A DNA stretch of 64,000 nt from Saccharofermentans sp. (GTDB taxonomy: Bacteria > Bacillota > Clostridia > Saccharofermentanales > Saccharofermentanaceae). Position numbers and translations under genes: made by a program. Below the pieces are notes generated by a model. The model searched no databases and was not told the origin of the DNA. It worked only from the letters and a program-made list of their open reading frames with translations. Shown in pieces: positions 61,586 to 64,000 of this stretch. Each line of letters begins with the position of its first letter. The first letter of the stretch is position 1. The stretch spans positions 1 through 64,000 of the forward strand of contig JAKSRC010000003.1 in the NCBI GenBank assembly GCA_024403855.1. Direction: 5' to 3'.

Positions 61586-63286
61586 ATGAAGAGATGTCCG
61601 GTTTGCGGCGTAATGATGGGCGACAACGTAGCTCGTTGCTCCATGTGCAAATACGATTTCCAGAAGGCTTCACAGGGTAATAACGATGAAGCAACTGCTG
61701 AGGCAAAAAAGATCCTTGACCAGAAACAGGCTGAGAATATTGCACGTGCAGAAGCTAAGCGTTCCGAAGAAGAGAAGAGAATCCTTGAGGCTTTGGATAA
61801 ACTCAAGCGTGACTATGCAGTAATGCAGGAACAGTTTGAGAATGAGAAGGCAAAACTTGATAAAGAATTTACGACATACCAGAGCAAGAAACTTGCTGAG
61901 CAGGAAGCTTTGGAAAAGTCTGTAGATACTATTCGTGAAGAAGTAATCGAAGCTCGTGATAAGAGAGATGCTCTCCGTAAGGAAGCAAACGAGATGATGG
62001 CAGAGGCCAAGAAGAAGTCTCAGCAGGAACACGACGAGATGATTCAGGCTGCGAAGGTTGAGCAGCAGAAGATTTTCGAAGAGACTCAGAAGCAGACAGA
62101 ACAGCTCGCTGCACAGGTCGAGAAGGAATATTCGGCAGCACTTAACCAGAGAGATGAACTTATAGCTCAGGCTAAGGAAGTCCAGGCAATGATGGACAAT
62201 GCCGATAAGATCAAGGCTGAGAAAGAGAAGGAAATCAAGGCAGCTGAAGAGAAGATCGTTAAGCTTGGCGAAGATTTCGAGCAGGAAAAGATCAGAATTG
62301 CTGAAGAGAATAAGAAGATTGCCGAGCAGCAGGCTGCAGAAATCCTCAAGATGAAGCAGCAGGCTGAGCACGACAGAGATGTTGCTAATGCTGAGAAGGA
62401 AAAGCTCATCGCTGAAGCTCAGGCTGAAAGAGATCAGATCATTGCACACCTCGAAGAGCGTAATAAGCTTGCTCAGGCTGAGTTGGATGACATGACTGAA
62501 AAGGCAAAGCAGGTCATGGTTGAAGCTGAAGCTGCTATCACAAGACGTGATGAACTTTACCGTGAGATTGATAACTTCCAGAAGGAAGCAGATCAGCGCA
62601 GAAAAGATTTGGATGATACTTTGAAGGCAGCAAGCAATGAACTTTCTGAGGCAGAGCAGAAGTTGAACGAAGCTGAGCAGAAGTATAACGACTATAATGC
62701 ACAATCTGATAACCTCCAGGCACAGATTAAAGGTCTTCAGGCTGAACTTAAGGAAGCAAATCAGATAATCGCTGATTCTAAGAATGCTACAGTTCTTGCA
62801 GAAGCAGCTGCTCAGGAGATTGTCCTCAATGCAGAGAAGCAGTCAGTATTCCTTAAGCAGGTAGCTTTGAGCGAGAGCGAGAAGGGCAAGATGCTCGATC
62901 GTATCGAAGAATTAGAAAATCAGATCAAGGAGAAAGAGATGGAGAAGGCTGAGCTTGAGAAGAAGCTTGCATCACTCGACGCAGCTGTTGCAGATTTGGA
63001 GAAGAAGGTCAGAGCAGGCGGCGGAGCCGGAACTGCTATGGAATATTCTGTAGAGGTTGTTGAACACAACAAGGCATCCGAAGTTAACGTTGAAGCTCTT
63101 TCAAAGCTCCTTAAGAAGAAGTCTTCTGAAGGATGGACATTGATTTCTGTTGTCGATGACGATGGCGGAAAGCTTATTTCTTCAATGGGTGGCGGATCCG
63201 ACAGCGGATTGTCTTCACTTGCTGCTAGCCCGTTTTCACAGAAGGAAGACAGACTGGTACTTATTTTCGGTAAGCCGGCAGTATAA
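61586..63286 (+). CDS. zinc-ribbon, long coiled-coil and DUF4177-like protein
   Basis: A 566-residue cytoplasmic protein. Residues 3-25 form a zinc ribbon (CPVCG...CSMCK). About 45-480 is one uninterrupted, Glu/Lys/Ala-rich coiled coil of nearly 440 residues. The last 90 residues (MEYSVEVVEHNK to LVLIFGKP) resemble a DUF4177-type small alpha/beta domain. No transmembrane helix. A structural or scaffold role is likely but unproven; smaller proteins with zinc ribbon plus DUF4177 occur in Firmicutes. AGGAGAA precedes the ATG. Confidence 0.8.
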   Translation: MKRCPVCGVMMGDNVARCSMCKYDFQKASQGNNDEATAEAKKILDQKQAENIARAEAKRSEEEKRILEALDKLKRDYAVMQEQFENEKAKLDKEFTTYQSKKLAEQEALEKSVDTIREEVIEARDKRDALRKEANEMMAEAKKKSQQEHDEMIQAAKVEQQKIFEETQKQTEQLAAQVEKEYSAALNQRDELIAQAKEVQAMMDNADKIKAEKEKEIKAAEEKIVKLGEDFEQEKIRIAEENKKIAEQQAAEILKMKQQAEHDRDVANAEKEKLIAEAQAERDQIIAHLEERNKLAQAELDDMTEKAKQVMVEAEAAITRRDELYREIDNFQKEADQRRKDLDDTLKAASNELSEAEQKLNEAEQKYNDYNAQSDNLQAQIKGLQAELKEANQIIADSKNATVLAEAAAQEIVLNAEKQSVFLKQVALSESEKGKMLDRIEELENQIKEKEMEKAELEKKLASLDAAVADLEKKVRAGGGAGTAMEYSVEVVEHNKASEVNVEALSKLLKKKSSEGWTLISVVDDDGGKLISSMGGGSDSGLSSLAASPFSQKEDRLVLIFGKPAV

Positions 63287-63310
63287 ATCCAAATTTTAGA
63301 ATTACTATCC

Positions 63311-63348
63311 AAGAGGTTGTCTCGAGCATGAGGCAACCTCTTTTTTTG
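63311..63348 (+). terminator. terminator of the coiled-coil protein gene
   Basis: The stem AAGAGGTTGTCTC/GAGGCAACCTCTT is followed by TTTTTTT; the same 13-bp stem occurs at 53046. Confidence 0.93.
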
Positions 63349-63485
63349 TTCTCGTGCGCTGTGAAACTATCTAAAGTATGCACAAAAAAACTTTTAGTCT
63401 TGCCTCAAATTTTGTGGAATTCGCATACCGAATCTTATATAATAGGAAAATGTTTAACATCTCACTTCGAAGGAGGAAATGACTG

Positions 63486-64000
63486 ATGGAAAAGTATTCC
63501 GCAGACAAGATTCGCAACATAGCGTTGTTCGGCCACGTAGGATCCGGCAAGACGACCTTAGCTGAGGCTATTCTCTTTTATACCAAAGCAATTAATCGTC
63601 AGGGCCGCATAAATGACGGTAATACTACACTCGACTACGATCCTGAAGAGATTAAGAGACAGATGTCAGTTGGTCTTTCAGTTGCTTGTTGTGAATATAA
63701 GGGAAGCAAGATTAATATTATCGACACTCCCGGCGACTTCGACTTCCTCGGTGAAGAGATGAGCGGTATCAGAATTGCTGATTCCGGCGTTATTATGATC
63801 TCGGCAAAGGGCGGTACATCCGTTGGTTCCGAGAAGGCAATCAGACTTTTGAATGGTAAGAAGGTGCCTTTCTTATTCTTTGTGAACAGAATGGACGAGC
63901 CTAATGCGGATTTCGAAGCTGTAGCAGCTCGAATGATGAATCGTTACGGACCTTCAGTTATCCCGCTTTCTTTCCCTATCATGGTAGATGGCAAGATGAC
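63486..64000 (+). CDS. elongation factor G paralogue, partial (5' end)
   Basis: The reading frame opens at ATG 63486 with GGAGG about 10 bp upstream and runs off the window end (171 codons seen). The G domain shows GHVGSGKTTL (P-loop), DTPGDFDF (G3) and NRMDEPN where EF-G has NKMD. The RQMSVGLSVA segment matches EF-G switch I. The Gly-His-Val-Gly-Ser P-loop and absent TTTER motif mark the non-canonical EF-G-like paralogue group common in Firmicutes rather than the main fusA. Confidence 0.85.
   Translation, partial: MEKYSADKIRNIALFGHVGSGKTTLAEAILFYTKAINRQGRINDGNTTLDYDPEEIKRQMSVGLSVACCEYKGSKINIIDTPGDFDFLGEEMSGIRIADSGVIMISAKGGTSVGSEKAIRLLNGKKVPFLFFVNRMDEPNADFEAVAARMMNRYGPSVIPLSFPIMVDGKM

Noticed and set aside
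61670-62704. A 344-residue Leu-rich minus-strand reading frame
   Set aside because: It is the antisense of the Glu/Lys-rich coiled-coil gene, which always reads as Leu/Phe/Ser-rich; no ribosome site.

Overview
The window looks like chromosomal DNA of an anaerobic, Gram-positive Clostridia-type bacterium (Bacillota), moderately AT-rich. The evidence is the ctsR-mcsA-mcsB-clpC operon, a ThiW thiamine-precursor transporter under a TPP riboswitch, an NfnAB-type bifurcating transhydrogenase, a pyrophosphate-dependent phosphofructokinase, HydF and the TM1266-family [FeFe]-hydrogenase regulator, and many AGGAGG ribosome sites. BspA-type leucine-rich repeats, a GH25 lysozyme and a GH31 enzyme fit a gut or rumen habitat, but the genus cannot be named from sequence alone.

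Layout. 1-3.4 kb is the end of an integrated mobile element: MobV relaxase, small ORF, Xre regulator, large serine recombinase. 3.5-13.5 kb is accessory DNA. It holds a lipoprotein with two stefin/cystatin-like domains, an ECF sigma factor with its membrane partner, a 1256-residue BspA-like surface protein, an ImmR/ImmA-like pair, and a cassette (DUF4417 protein, CdiA-tRNase-like nuclease, Cys-rich possible immunity protein) bracketed by two copies of a hairpin plus 31-bp repeat. 13.6-19.9 kb holds a lipoprotein, a SanA/YdcF protein, an array of four 36-bp palindromes, a small Xre/membrane/PstS-like operon and lgt.

20.0-31.5 kb is the most striking part: one tightly packed operon of one NifH-like reductase, two pairs of nitrogenase-component-1-like proteins, HypF-HypC-HypD-HypE, a TM1266-family protein and HydF. 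No HypA, HypB, hydrogenase subunit, HydE, HydG or NifB is present in the window. It is preceded by a riboswitch-like leader in which an 8-bp P1 helix competes with a terminator or SD-sequestering hairpin that ends at the start codon. The operon suggests machinery that makes Fe(CN)2CO-type chemistry available to nitrogenase-like scaffolds, either as unusual H-cluster assembly or for an undescribed metallocofactor.

31.5-35.7 kb is the minus-strand thiWMEDC operon with a TPP riboswitch. 35.9-64 kb is mainly housekeeping: PPi-PFK, a two-copy 40-bp palindrome, D-lyxose isomerase-like protein, GH25 lysozyme, HdeD-like membrane protein, metallo-beta-lactamase fold hydrolase, DUF1846 protein, acyltransferase, the CtsR stress operon (with an McsB that lacks the usual nucleotide-binding arginine motif), a PlsC-type acyltransferase with a zinc-ribbon tail, a fused PGK-TIM glycolytic enzyme, NfnAB, an alpha/beta hydrolase, a GH31 protein with an atypical active site, CCA-adding enzyme, a prepilin-like protein, a zinc-ribbon/coiled-coil/DUF4177 protein and the start of an EF-G paralogue. 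No rRNA, tRNA, CRISPR array or transposase-type IS was recognised.
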